Shown here piece by piece: positions 33,286 through 45,811 of a stretch of DNA of 64,000 bases (the stretch's first letter is position 1; each line of letters begins with the position of its first letter). Source of the DNA: Plumapathes pennacea (taxonomy: Eukaryota; Cnidaria; Anthozoa; Antipatharia; Myriopathidae). A program made the position numbers and the translations under genes. Where the stretch lies: NCBI GenBank assembly GCA_964036295.1, contig OZ038466.1:4690001-4754000 (forward strand). Direction: 5' to 3'. Below the pieces are notes generated by a model that did not search any database, was not told where the DNA came from, and saw only the letters and a program-made list of their open reading frames with translations.

Positions 33286-36181
33286 ACAGTTGAAAGAAAA
33301 ATTAAAACAAAATCAAAACAAATTGAAAATATATTGTGATTTGCCCAACATTCGCTAAAACACGCCCACACGCTCTGAAGTCTAAAGTCAGCTCGGCATC
33401 GTAGCCGCGTAGGGCTTGGGCCGAAACCATGCGTGGCAACCGAGCGTACTTCACGATTTTTACGATCTCCCCGGCTTATTAATTAATTCGCAACATATGA
33501 TGCAAAATGACACTACGAGAGAACGAGTGACTGACAGAAAGAGAGGTTGCACTAGAAACTTTAAAGATAGACGTTAAATCTAGGCAATCAATTGAAATTA
33601 CGAAGCCGCTAATGACAATTGACAGACATGTATGACATGTCTCTGACAACTTTCTGAAGCTAGTTTTAGAAATCCGATACGCTATAGCTAGCTAGAGGAT
33701 TAATTTTGCCAAGTGGAACCTCAGCTCCTGGTTTCTCTGATCTGATGTCATGACAGGTTTGTTAATTGGATTTTAATTCAAGAGTAGCAACCAAGGTCCC
33801 CAACCGTGAAAACTGCTAACACCTTCTGGTTCCTTATGATTCGCCCCCATTTCTTGTCAATTTTGCAAGACTATCGTATGTAATCAACATGCTGACCGTT
33901 TCAAGCCATTGTTTTGGGGGAAGGTAATTATCGATTACGATCTTCCTTTCAGTGAGGCCTAAGTGCTCACTTTAGAGCGAAAACAATGCCGGGGAGGGGT
34001 GCCAATGGGCAATGTTTTACAACGACGCTTCACCCCACCGCACATCCTGTCTTAAGCTGAGAGTCAAAACCAAAACAATACTGGTGTCAACACTAATATG
34101 TAGTCGAACCCCGCTATTTCGAAGTCGCACGGGACATGAAAACAAGTTCGAAATAGCGGGGTTTCCAAATAACCGATAGTAAATGACTGAAAAAATAAAT
34201 CCAAGGGGATTCGGCTTGACTTCGGGCTTCTAATTAACCGAGTTCGAAGTAGCGAGGTTCGACTGTATTTGCCAAAAGTTACTACGTTCTTGGATAACAA
34301 GTTTAATGATTCCTCATTGCAGACGTTGCAACTGCGTAAAAATTGGATCAAAACGCCCAAGCGCTCAAACAGATATTATTGACTCGTCTCCAGTCTTGCG
34401 CACAAGTGGCGCGAATACAATGAGGGGGAGGGTGGGTGGAAAGACACGTGGGTTGGGGGACAGAAGGGAAGAAAAAGGACCTGAAGCAATTATCATCGCA
34501 TCGTTTGGAAAAAAGTACAGAAGTTAATATTTTGCGTTCAAATGTTTCTAGTTACGTTAGTGCTTTTTTGTTCAGAGCATGTTCATCAGTAGAGAAATAA
34601 AAACACCATGGACATTTTTTTGCGTCCTCTGTTTAACACTAAAAGCAATCAAAACCGCGCAGCTATAGACATCTTGGTTCAAGGTTGCTTCACGCTCACA
34701 GTTGAAAACAAAATTGCTGACAAAAAAGATGAGTTGCCAAGGCGCTTACACTGCATTATTACTGGTGTCCTGGACTGTATTTATTATTTCAGAAATCTTA
34801 ACCTAACAAACTATCACTCGCTGAAAAAACGTCTCGACCACGTTTCTTCTTAGTGACCTGGCCTTAATAGCCAGGCCTTGTCCATATAAGGAAAACAGGA
34901 ACAAAAAACAATGTCTTTTAATTCCGGCCGGAACAACTGGTGTCAAAAAATACATTTGCCAAAAGTTATTACGCCCCTTGGATAACAATTTCAAATGAAT
35001 TCTCATTGCAGGCGTTGTAGTTGCGTTAAAATTGGATCAAAAGGGCCAAGCGCTTAAACAGATATTATTGACTCGTCTACAGTCTTGCAAACAAACGGTG
35101 CGAATACGACGAGGGGGCGAGGGCACACTGTTGAAGGGAAAAAATACAGAAGTTAATATTTTGCGTTCAAAGTTTCTAGTTACGTTAGTGCTTTTATGTT
35201 CAGAGCATGTTCATCAGTAGAGAAATAAAAACACCATGGACATTTTTCTGCGTTCTGTGTTTAACACTAAAAGCAATCAAAACCGCGCAGCTGGATATGT
35301 TGGTTCAAGGACGCAGGGCTTGCCTCACGCTCACAGTCGAAAACGAAATTGCTGGCAAAAAAGATGAGTTGCCAAGGCGCTTACATTAAGTCATAAACAC
35401 CGAAGCCCCATCTCATTTTACTGTGGTCTTTCAGGAAGGCTAGAGCTCTGTAAAGGAATCACGATCATCCAGTTTCAACATCTCTGCAAGACGTTACAGG
35501 TTAGTGAAATGTTTTATATCCTTCCCTTTTATAAAATCCTTTCCTGTTTTCCTTGTCGAATGGAAAAACATTGACCAATTCATGTGCCATATAACAGTTT
35601 GACTGAAACTGTAACACGAATACAGACACGGATACGGACACAAAATAGATAGATAAGATGAATTGCGGCAAAACGTTATAAGAAAGGGTAGTAAACGTTA
35701 AAAAAGACCATATTTATTTTGAATTGGTTTCTTTGTCGTATTGTAGGACCGAAAAAAATGTTCTGTTGTTAGCTCGCTATAGGCCATTTGGACCAAGGGA
35801 AGTATTACCAGTGTGGCTACCTTTACAGCGAAAACGGGATTATAAAGAGCTTTTTTTTTATTTCCAAAGCTTTGCCCAACGCTTGTTAAATAACCGTAAA
35901 TTTACCAAAATCGCGGTGATAATAGCTCTGAAATACAACAAGCCGACTGGAAATTAAGAAAGTCTGATAGAAGAAATGCATTTTAGAAGAAGAAAAACAG
36001 ATAAGTAATGAAGCGCAGGCTAGATTAATCGTAGCCTGTGATTAGAACAAATGTTCAAAGTCAAACTGTTGCACGAAGGCACTCTGAAATAGCTTCGAAA
36101 ATTAGCGAAAAGGTCACCATATAATCCCACTTGGCCTTCATTACAGTCCCGAGGCATCAAATCACAAAATATACGGCGACT
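33286..36181. other. A2 copy of the stretch between genes 3 and 4
   Basis: It contains the MITE-free site (34047-34061), the pogo-like MITE (34100-34267) and the ~0.65-kb tandem duplication (about 34275-35390). Otherwise no gene is seen. Confidence 0.6.
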
Positions 36182-36483
36182 GAGGTGAAGTAAAACGGGC
36201 AACATGTTCTTGCAACTTATCGCGTAGCAATTTGCGGCCTGTGTTGCACGTATTGGTTACCTACGCACGCAACAAAATTTCGGGTTGCGAGTTGAGGCAA
36301 CATGTTGCAAAAAGTAGACTCGGCTCGCTCGCAACACGAAATTTTGTAGCAGAACAAGTTGTGTCCCCCTTCTCCCCCGTCTCCTCTTTCCTGTTTTATA
36401 TTTTTGGAATCAAGTAATTGCTAATTTAGTTTGTTTGGGCACATGATCCCTGATATTCGCCATCTTCAACTATCATTTTTGCG

Positions 36484-36570
36484 GCTAGTACGACGACCTT
36501 TGTGACTGAGTATAAATTCAATTCAAGACTCGGCGTCGTTCATCGTCGTATAATCATGGCAAATCGCAGA
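36484..36570 (+). promoter_or_regulatory. promoter and leader exon, peptide gene 6
   Basis: Same as for gene 4: ACGACGACC, TATA box (36511-36518), GACTCGGCGTCGTTC, upstream ATG and donor after CGCAGA at 36570. The decayed foldback element (36182-36360) lies just upstream. Confidence 0.75.
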
Positions 36571-36759
36571 GTAAAATTGTGAGAAATTTATTTGCTACTG
36601 AGCAAAAACTAGAGACTATTCTTAGATATTTTTAAACCAAATAATCGCATGTAGACATTCAAGATATGTTGAATATTTTTAGTGTCTTTATGCTCAATTG
36701 TACGCCATTTCAGTAACAAGTCATATTTTACGATCTACATTTGTCTTTTCTCATGCAGA

Positions 36760-37355
36760 ATGAATCGTGCGACAAAGATGACACTGCTCGCTGCTCTCAT
36801 GGCGGTTGCCGTGATAAACTGTAAGTTATCAATGCGAGTTTGTGCCTTCCCATGGGAAGGAGGTTTAATTTGGAATGGGTTAGTGCTACACAGAAGACAG
36901 AAGTACCAAGTATTGCATAATCTATAGTTTGATAGAAATCGGATAAAGATAAACGATGCAATACCCTCTTTCAATTTACGAAAACCATTTTGTTTATATG
37001 GTGTCTTTTCCTAAACTTCTGCATTTAAACTTTTTTTTTTTTTTTTTTTTCTGTATTAGGGAGTGAAGCCAAATCCGCGCCCGGCGATGCCAAGCGCCGT
37101 AGTGAACTTCAGCGTCGCGGTACATGCACTTGTGGGTGACCCACCAGCCAGTGGCCGTGCCGAGATAATAGCTTCAGTTATGGGTGCTCTGGTGGATACT
37201 GCTGGTCAGAATGCGTTGGAATCACTGACTGTGGCTTAAACGAATGGTGCTGGACCGCGCACAACAGGGGAAAGGGGGCCTGGATCACATGCAGCAAAAA
37301 CTCCGACTGCTATAATTATGGTTCACATTACTGCAGCGGTGGTTGTACTTTGTAA
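36760..37355 (+). pseudogene. SCRiP-like peptide gene, copy 6, premature stop
   Basis: Exons are 36760-36820 and 37060-37355, the A2 partner of copy 4. The same TGA replaces the conserved Trp codon at 37137-37139, so the stop arose before the duplication. The rest of the exon is unchanged, with ten further cysteines in frame after the stop. Promoter, splice sites and AATAAA remain. The intron has a pure T-run of about 20 before the acceptor, slightly different in length from copy 4. A transcript is likely, but a full-length peptide is not, barring stop-codon readthrough. Confidence 0.75.
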
Positions 37356-37360
37356 ACGTG

Positions 37361-38097
37361 AAGATGAGAACTTCTTCATAACGTACAGCTAGTGGAAAGT
37401 TTTTAGTTTAGCGACTGTGGTATAGTTGTGACTCCTCCTTTTGTCACGCAGCTGTACGGTTTTTTTTTGAACAGCTAAATAAAATCACACAAAAACATGG
37501 CTGAGTTTGAATTTCCGTAATACTTATGAAAATGCCACAGTCGGGGATACTGAAAACTAACTTGGCTAGAACACATTGGTATTTGTAAAATGTCCAATTT
37601 GTTTCCCTTTAGTATTGTGCACCTCTCGTATTGAGAATATACAGTTTGAAGTTGCAGTATTCCGACTTATGTAAATCCCTAATACTCTTAGGCAAACAAA
37701 GCGTGACACGAACGTTGGGCGGGAGAATTACTTAAAAAACCATTGCATGAAGCTCCCTGACCGTAAGGCTTTATAAGTGGAGTCGCTCGAGTTGTCGGGA
37801 GCTCCGCCCAGATCTTAAATATACCATCTTGGGGTTAATTTAGGGATCTTATATTATTGTAGAGAACCATTTGTGCGCAAGACTGGAGACGAGTCAGTGC
37901 CCGACCTATAGTGGTGCCCCGCAGTTGGCTATAATTTACGTTCACTTAAATTGTGTTTATCTGCAAATCGGCCAACCCTTACACTTATCCGGCTAAACCC
38001 AAGGGTGCATTTGTGCCACTACACCAGGTACAGAATTAGACATTGTCGGACATTTGTGCTACTGACCGACCAAGTAACTGCCCCAGCCAGTGCCTCT
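37361..38097. repeat. shared downstream flank of gene 6
   Basis: Matches 26590-27343 with small indels. No gene is seen. Confidence 0.6.
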
Positions 38098-39555
38098 AGT
38101 TAACACAACAGTTTATACTTATATGTCGCGTGTTATAGCGTTATAAATCTAGGCTCAAAAAGCTTATCAGCACGTTCATAATCTGGTAAGTTAATTTCTA
38201 AACACAAATCTTGTTGAATATCGAAATATTCCTTGAAGCAGAACCACTAACTATCTGAAGAGCGGCGCAGATATTGGACTCCGACCTGTTTGTATTTTGC
38301 TGGAGTTTTGTGTAAATCCAAAAGACTGAAGATGAAAACCGCATATAGTGTATAACTAAGCAATAAGGTTGCGTCAAATAAATGGGTCATGACTACTGAA
38401 ATCACAGTGTACGTTTTCACATAGCCTATTGTTTGATTACAAGGACAAATTCCGGAGCATATTGAATTTAATTCAGCTTGAGCAGTGGTGCAGATCAATA
38501 GTTCGAAACCAAGCGTAGGCGGAGTGGATTCACTGCACTGCACGACTTGGACTCCGACCTCTTTATTTTGCTGGAGTTTGGTGTATATTTCAAAGACTAA
38601 AGACTAAAAACCGCATATGGTATACAGTCAACTTAAAGTTGTGTCAAATGCCGGTCATGACTACTGAAATCAATTTGTTCGTTCTCAAACGACAGCTTTC
38701 GTGCAACGCCTCAAGCCCTCGGGGAAAAAAACACACATTTTTAAAGGCTGAAGAGTGCATTGTGAATATTTTTTGATTGAGTGCAAGGCTTATACTAATC
38801 ACACCCTTCCATTGTTTGATTACAAGGACAAATTCCGCGGCATAAATCAGTTTACCCTGTGGTGCAGACTCAATAGTTCGAAACCAAACGTAGGCGGAAT
38901 GGATTCACTGCATTGCACGACGATTTAGTTTTAGCTCCTAAACAAACGGAATAAATGTCAACCTCTCTTGATCATGACTCTGAATGTAAATTGTTCGTTT
39001 TTATACAGCAGATTTGTTCCACACAGCCTCGAGTATTGGGGCAAAACCACACTACACATTCAACAGCTGAAAAGCACAATGCGATCATTGTTTAGTTTGC
39101 CATACTTTTATGCAATTCAACTGACTAAAAAGTGAAACCACATACTGTTGTCTACATAGTGTAGTCAACTTAAGGTTGCGTCAAATAATCCTAAACTCAA
39201 ATTGTGCATTTTCACCCAGCAGCCGAATTTCGTGCTTACAGCTCTTTGGGGCCCCAAGGGCAAAACCACACCCCCAAGGCTGATTATTGGACTTTAACAA
39301 TCACGCCCTTCCGTCAGTGGTTAAATAAAGGACAAACACCACGGCTTATTTAGTTCAATTTCAGCTGGAACGGTGCGCAGATCAAAAGTTGCAGGCAAAA
39401 GGTTGGGGGGAGTAAATTCACTCCAGTTTCAGTTTAGTTCAGCTCTTAAGTAAATAAACTAAATCGGTATGGAGGATATAATGGTGCTTTTGGAACTCGC
39501 ATTAATGTTTGGGGCATTTCGATTCGAAACATTTTGAGGACCGACTTCTTTACTT
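38098..39555 (+). repeat. spacer repeats between genes 6 and 7, truncated
   Basis: It follows 27344-28780 closely, then breaks at CCGACTTCTTTAC (about 39553). About 1.1 kb present in A1 and A2, including the G-rich tract, is deleted and the sequence resumes at ACTCCCATATATAAGCC. Confidence 0.75.
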
Positions 39556-39798
39556 TACTCCCATATATAAGCCATGAAGGTATGTGCCGCCCCAAAGGGT
39601 ATCCTTTTCAAGCATTTTCAGTCTGAAATAGGTATCGATTTTGTTTTTTGTTTTTATCTGGGATAGGCGTAAAATGCCTCGCCTATGGCGGATATTGTTG
39701 CAACAGAAAAAGAAATCTCTGAATAGTCTGAAATAAAGTATACATTTTTGAGTCAGGTCTGAAATAGGGTAAAGGTTTTCAGGACCGGGTGACGGCAC
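39556..39798. mobile_element. G-tract-family repeat upstream of gene 7, left end deleted
   Basis: It starts at ACTCCCATATATAAGCC without the G-run, continues through GGTATGTGCCGCCCCAAAGGG and CTGAAATAGGGTAAAGG, and joins the peptide-gene first intron at CTTATTTGCTACTGAGC. The promoter and leader exon are missing, as in copies 3 and 5. Confidence 0.65.
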
Positions 39799-39970
39799 TT
39801 ATTTGCTACTGAGCAAAAACTAGTGACTATTCTTAGATGTTTTTAAAGCAAATAATCCCATGTATACATTCAAGATATGTTGAATATTTCCAGTGTCTTT
39901 ATGATTAATTGTGCACCCACCAATTCAGCAAGTCATATTTTACGATCTACACTTGTATTTCTCATGCAGA

Positions 39971-40559
39971 ATGAATCGTGCTACAAAGATGACACTACTC
40001 GCTGCTCTCATGGCGGTTGCCGTGATAAACTGTAAGGTTTCAATGCAAGTGTATGCCTACCCATGGGAAAGGAGTTTTAATTTGAAATGGGTTTGTTACA
40101 CAGAAGACAGAAGTATCAAGTATTGCCTAATCTATAGTTTGATAGAAATCGGATAAAGATAAACGATGCGATACCCTACCTTGAATTTACGAAAACCGTT
40201 TTGTTTATTTAGTGTCTTTACCTAACCTTCTGCACTAACGTTTTTTATTTTTTGTATTAGGGAGTGAAGCCAAGTCCGCAGCTGGTTTTGCCCAGCGCCG
40301 TAATGAACTCCAGCGCCGCGGCTCTAAATGCACTTGTGGGTGGTCCAAAACCAAGTGGCCGTGCCGAGATGGTCAGTTCAGTTATGGATGCGATGGTGGA
40401 TACTGCTGGTCAGAATGCGTCGGAAGTTCTTTCTGCTTCTTTAAAGAATGGTGCTGGACCGCGAAGAACAGCGGATATGGAGACTGGAAAACATGCAGCA
40501 AAAACTCCGATTGCGATCAGTATGGTCGCCATAACTGTGGCGGTGGTTGTAGTGCGTAA
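39971..40559 (+). CDS. secreted 12-cysteine prepropeptide, SCRiP-like, copy 7
   Basis: Coding exons are 39971-40031 and 40261-40559, about 119 aa. It is the third member of the copy 3/5 subtype: the same cysteine frame and loops, but with one extra Gly codon at the propeptide boundary, Asn for Ser between the dibasic sites, Lys for Asn before EWCW, and changes in the last ten residues. Several percent divergence in 1 kb shows it split off before the A1/A2 event. It has no family promoter or leader exon and no 3' hairpin stem; the signal near 40680 reads AATACA, not AATAAA. The frame is intact; expression is uncertain. Confidence 0.7.
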
Positions 40560-40689
40560 ACGTGAACAGAGAACTTCTTCATAACGTACAGTTTAGTGGA
40601 AAGTTTTCAGTTTAGCGATTGTAGTATAGTTGTGACTCCTCCTTTTGTCACGCAGCTGTACGGTTTCTTGAACATCTAAATACAATCAC

Positions 40690-41845
40690 ACAAAAACATG
40701 TCTGAGTTTGAGTTTCCGTAGCACATATGAAAATGCCACCATCGGGGATACTCAGGACTTGGTTTGAACACATTGATATTCGTAAAATGTCCATTTGTTT
40801 CCCTCTCGTATTGTGCACCTCTCGTACAGATAATATACAGTTTGAAGTTGTAGTATTTCCAACAAAAAAAAATTCCCGAACACCTTAGGCAAACAAGGCT
40901 ATTTTTCTGTGACACGAACGTGGAGCGGGAGAATTACTTAAAAATTATTGTATGAGGCCCTCTGACGGTAAGGCTTTATAAGTGGAGTTGTCCGGTGCTG
41001 CGCCCAGATCTTAATTATACCATCTCGAGGTTTAAATAGGGACCTTATTGTAGTAGAAAAACTTGGCATCGGAGCCGCAAAATTGCCTACTTCATAAAGC
41101 AAATCCGTCACTATTTAGCCTGCGTAGCTTGGCCTTCCGGGGGAAGGGGAGGGGGAGGGGGAGGGGGATTAAGGTGGACTGGAACGAGCAAACGCTGGTG
41201 GAGGAGGGGAATGGGGAGAGTGAAGGAGGAAGAAGATGAAGACTAGCTTTGAATGGAAAGAAGAAGAAGAGAAAGCATTCCAAGAAATACGTTTTGCTTG
41301 AGAAACAGTTCAACTCGCTTGCCTGTCTATGGTTTTCATTCCTTTGTTAGATTTTCTAGACTAGCCGGATCATGCGAGCGCTGTGAAACAGAAACTCAGC
41401 TTCTAGGTGAAAACCGCTGGTCCGGTCAAAGCTGACTGATTGAACACCCAAAAAAGTTACAGAATGCTATAGTTGAGCGCTGTTACTAAAGAAATTGCAA
41501 CTGCTAGACTGAACAACGGTCAAAGTTGAATGATTATCAAAAAAAAAAAAAGGGCTAAAACTCTTCTTTTCATGTAACTGCCCGGCCAAGGGACAGTTCT
41601 GACTACTGTTGTGGACATGTTGACGAGAACGTTCCTGCAGCGATGCCCCGCAGTTGACTATAATATACATTCACTTGAAGTGTGCTTATCTGTAAACTGG
41701 CCAACCCTTACACTAATCCTAAACCCAAGGGTGCATATGTGCCACTACATCAGGGAGAAAATTAGACATTGTTGAACATTTGTGCTGCTGACCGGCGAAG
41801 TATCTACCCCAGCCAGTGCCTCTAACACCACAGTTTATAGAGGAT
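40690..41845. repeat. downstream flank of gene 7
   Basis: It begins with the shared downstream block. 41140-41168 is a GGGGGA tract. The 41250-41460 segment is a decayed relative of 21400-21480 (AGAAACAGTTCAACTCGCTTGCC). No gene is seen. Confidence 0.55.
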
Positions 41846-42170
41846 ATTACACGGCGGCGCGAAGATATGAATTTTATTTTCGAGTGGTAAAAACAATATT
41901 TTACGAACGAGCGCTTCGCGAGTGAGTAAAATATTGTTTTTACCACGACAAAATAAAATCCATATCTTCAAGCCGCCGTGTAATTTTCTTTTTATTATAT
42001 TAGACACGAGTGTTTTACAAGAAATTGCACAAACAACCGTGCAAAAGCTGGAAATGATGCCAACGATATCCTCACTGGTGAGGATGTGGAAAATACGCCA
42101 CTCGGGTCCCGGATGTAGTTTCGTATGGATTTTACGCACGGTATATTTTCCAGTAAAACACTCGTGTCTA
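41846..42170. mobile_element. paired foldback MITEs, inverted relative to 4651-4961
   Basis: 41846-41984 is the ATTACACGGCGGC element and 42001-42170 the TAGACACGAGTGTTTTAC element. The order and strand are reversed relative to 4651-4961, and the 16-bp joint (TTTTCTTTTTATTATAT) is kept. They therefore travel as one composite of about 310-325 bp. Here it interrupts a spacer repeat just after CCACAGTTTATA. Confidence 0.8.
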
Positions 42171-42179
42171 GTATATAAT

Positions 42180-43690
42180 AAATACTTATATGTCGCGTGT
42201 TATAACGTTATAAAAATCTAGGCTCTCTTCTCCTTGTAAATCTTTGTCAAAATTCTTGTCAGCACGTTCATAGTCTGGTAAGTTAATTTCTAAACACAAA
42301 TCTTGTTGAATATCGAAATATTCCTTGAAGCAGAACCAACTATCTGAAGAGCGGCAATGTTGGACTCTGACCTGTTTATTTTGCTGGAGTTTTGTGCATA
42401 TTGAAAAGAGTGGAGACTAAAACAGCATATGGTGTATAGTCAACTTAAAGATGCGTTACATGATCAATTGGGTCATGAGTACTGAATTCAAAATGTGCAT
42501 TTTCACACAGAAGCTTTAGTGTGAGCTCGAGCAGGGAGCGGCGCAGACATTGGACTCCGACTTGTTTATTTTGCTGGAATTTGGTGTAAATTCAAAAGAA
42601 TAAAGTGTAAAACCGCATATGGTATGGAGCAGAACTAACTATCTGAAGAGCGGCGCAGATATTGGACTCCGACCTCTTTATTTTGCTGGACTAGTTTTGT
42701 GTAAATTCAAAAGACTAAAGAGTAAAACCGCATATAGTGTATAACAAAAGTAAGGTTGTGTCAAATTACTGAATTCAAGTTGTTTGATTTTACACAGCAG
42801 CTTTTGTGCGCACAGCCTCGAGCTCTGGGGCACAAAAACATACACATTCAAAGGCAGTTAATGACTTGTATGATGGCATGTCGCCTGAAAAGCACATTGT
42901 GAGTATTGTTTGACTGTCGCAGGGCTGATACCAATCACCCCCTTTCATTGTTTGATTACTCACAAAGACAAATTCCGCGACATAATCAGTTTAACTCAGC
43001 TGGAGCCGGCGTGCATGGTCTGCCGATCAAAAGTTGCAGGCAAAAGGTAGCTGGAGTGAATTCACTTCATTTGCAGTTTAGTTTAGCTCCTACTGAACAG
43101 GTAGACTAAATCGATTGGTGTGGAGGAAATGATGGTAGGTGCTAAACTATACTAATGTGTCTCGTGTACTGCCGGCAAGTTCAAAAGTCTAAATTTAGAT
43201 CTCTTACCAAATCTGTCAAATCTGTTCAGAGGCTTCGATACTCCTTGAAGGAGAACTAACTTGTTTTCTAAAGAGCGGTGCAGGTATCGGACTCACTAAA
43301 ATCTGTTTAGTTTTGCCATGCTTTTGTGCAATTCAAATGATTAAAGAGTAAAACCACATACTGTTCATAGTTTAGTTAACTTAAGGTTGCGTCAAATAAG
43401 CCTTTCCTAAACTCAAATTGTGCGTTTTCACCCGGTAGCCGAGTTTTGTGCTCACAAACCCCTTAGGGGAAAACCACACACATTAAAAAGCTAATATTGG
43501 GCTTTAACAAACACGCCCTTCCATTATGTTGTTAAATAAAGGACAAACTCCGCAGCATATCACTTCAGTTCAATTACAGCTGGAACGGTGCGCAGATCAA
43601 AAGTTGCAGGCAAAAGGTATAAGGGGAGTGAATTCACTCCATTTGCAGTTTTGTTCAGCTCCTGGTAAATAGACTAAAATGGTATGGAGG
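42180..43690 (+). repeat. spacer repeats upstream of gene 8
   Basis: Copies or parts run at about 42180-42520, 42535-42615 (short), 42628-43130 and 43135-43690. The last two match the pair at 13526-14690, so genes 2 and 8 share an upstream layout. Confidence 0.75.
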
Positions 43691-43796
43691 ATATAATGTT
43701 GTATTTCGAATTCAGAGCGAGCGTTGTTAGAAATCAGGAACTCTGCTCATTTCCATGCAGGTGGAAACGATCCAGTCAAAGTTAAACTGACAATGC

Positions 43797-43880
43797 TAGT
43801 ACGACGTCCTTTGTGAATGAGTAAAAATTCAATTGCAAGACTCGGCGTCGTTGATCGTCGTAATCATGGCGAATCGCAGA
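43797..43880 (+). promoter_or_regulatory. promoter region and leader exon, peptide gene 8
   Basis: CTAGTACGACGTCC, a changed TATA position (GTAAAAATTC), GACTCGGCGTCGTTGATCG, an upstream ATG (ATCATGGCG) and a donor after CGCAGA at 43880. Confidence 0.65.
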
Positions 43881-44075
43881 GTAAATTGTCAGAAATTTAT
43901 TTGCTACTGAGCGGCAAAAACTAGTGACTATTCTTAGATATTTTAAAACCAAATAATCGCACCATGTAGACATTCAAGATATGTTGAATATTTCTAGTGT
44001 CTTCTTGCTTAATTGCGCACCCACCAATTCAGTAAGTCATATTTTACGATCTACATTTGTCTTTTCTCATGCAGA

Positions 44076-44674
44076 ATGAATCGTGTGACAAAGATGACAC
44101 TTCTCGCTGCTCTCATGGCGGTTGCCGTGATAAACTGTAAGTTTTCAGTGCGAGTGTGTGCCTACCCATTGGAAAGGAGTTTTAATTTGGAGTGGGACGG
44201 AAGAGTCTAGTATAGTCTAATCTATAGTTTGATAGAAATCAGCTAAAGATGAACGATGCATTACCCTATACTTTCAATTTACGAAAACCGTTTTGTTTAT
44301 GTAGTGTGATTGCGCTAGCCTGCGAATTTTTTTTCCTAAACCTTCTGCATTTAAACGGTTTTTCTGTATTAGGGAGTGAAGCCAAGTCGGCCGGTTATGC
44401 CCAGCGCCGCAGTGAACTCCAAAGCCGCGGCACGGATGACTGCACTTGTGGGTGGCCCACCAGCAAGTGGCCGTGTGGCTTTCAAGAGCGATTCAGTTAT
44501 GGGTGCGATGGTGGATACTGCTGGGCAGAATGTTATGGAGTGACTGAATGTTTGCTTGACGAATGGTGCTGGACCGCACACGACAAGGGATATGGGGCCT
44601 GGATCACATGCAGCAAAAACTCCGACTGCAGTCAGTATGGTTCCCATTACTGCAGCGGTGGTTGTACTGTTTAA
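44076..44674 (+). CDS. secreted 12-cysteine prepropeptide, SCRiP-like, copy 8
   Basis: Coding exons are 44076-44136 and 44373-44674, about 120 aa. It has the usual signal peptide, but the second dibasic site is Q-S-R rather than Q-R-R, and two Asp residues precede the first cysteine, so the mature N-terminus may be processed differently. It has 12 cysteines with CTCGWP, WPC, YGCDGGYCW and EWCWTA. The WPC-YGC loop is one residue longer than in copies 1, 3, 5 and 7. The mature domain is more acidic in its middle loop (TECLLDEW). Promoter block, splice sites, 3' hairpin (44679-44696) and an AATAAA signal near 44793 are present. This and copies 1 and 2 are the best candidates for active genes. 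Confidence 0.75.
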
Positions 44675-44819
44675 ACGTGAAGAAGAGAACTTCTTCATAT
44701 ACAGCTTAGTGGGAAGTTTTTAGTTTAGCGATTGTGGTATAGTTGTAACTTCTCCTTTTGTCACGCAGCTGTACAGTTTCTTGAACATCTAAATAAAATC
44801 ACACAAAAACATGGCCGGC

Positions 44820-45811
44820 TGAGTTTGAGTCGGGGATACTGAGGACTTGACCTGAACACATTGATATTTGTAAAATTCCATTTGTTTCCCTCTCGTATTG
44901 AGAAGATACAGTTTGAAATTGCTGTATTTCCGACTTATGTAAAGCCCTAACACCCTTAGGCAATCATGGCTACTTTTCTGTGACACGAACGTGGAGCGGG
45001 AGAATTACTTAAAAATTATTGCATGAAGCCCTCTGAGGGTAAAACTTTATATAAGTGGAATTGTCGCTCGAGTTGTCGGGTGCTCCGCTCAGATCTTAAA
45101 TATACCATCTTGAGGTTATGGGACATTATTATAGTAGAAAACTTGGCATCGGAGCGGCAAAATTGCTCATTTTCATAAGACAAAGCCGTCACTATTACTT
45201 TTCCCGGCCGAGCTAAATTAAGAGTCCATGCGGCAGGGCGATTATTTCATTTAACCAAGTCCAGAAGAATCGGGATCCTGGAGTGCCTTCCAAACAATCT
45301 TCGATGCTCTTTCTTTTCTCTCAACATCTTTCCTCGTCACCAATATACTTGGTTCTCACCCCATTAGATTCGATTGTATTGCAAACAGATTGAATTCTAG
45401 CTATTCATTGTTGCGATTCATTTGTGGAACATTCTAGGACATCAACGAATAGATATTCTAAAGAGTGCTTCACAAATGCATCGCAACAATAGACGGCTAC
45501 AATCCTTCCATGCATGTTTGTAAATATAACAGAATAAGTAGTACAAGATATTTAATTGTTCATTGCTTCGGAGTCCAATGTCCATTTTGTAGAGGGATTT
45601 TGTTGTAAAGAACCAACTGACCCTATCGATGCTGGGACAGTAAAAAGTGCAGCAGACAATGCTTCAGTAGACTAATTTGGCCGGGTGTTTCCCACGTTTG
45701 TTTGTTCGCAAGTGTTTATTTTTATTGCATCTAACTGAGGACCAGCGAACAAAACAAATTTTGTAGGAATTCAAAAGACCCGCTGGGGCACAGCTGGCCG
45801 CGCCGCATTCA
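44820..45811. repeat. downstream flank of gene 8 and inverted fragment
   Basis: 44820-45160 is the shared downstream block. 45158-45365 recurs at 46471-46680. 45375-45660 is an inverted copy of about 18390-18680, with an empty site for the mariner-like MITE near 45525. No gene is seen. Confidence 0.6.

Larger units (their letters stand above)
27957..38720 (+). repeat. ~11-kb tandem duplication, unit A2
   Basis: Second near-identical unit, carrying peptide genes 5 and 6. It differs from A1 mainly by the absent 222-bp MITE plus TTA, a 10-bp gap near 34225, one extra base near 35840 and isolated substitutions. High identity continues into a partial third unit to about 39540. Confidence 0.8.
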
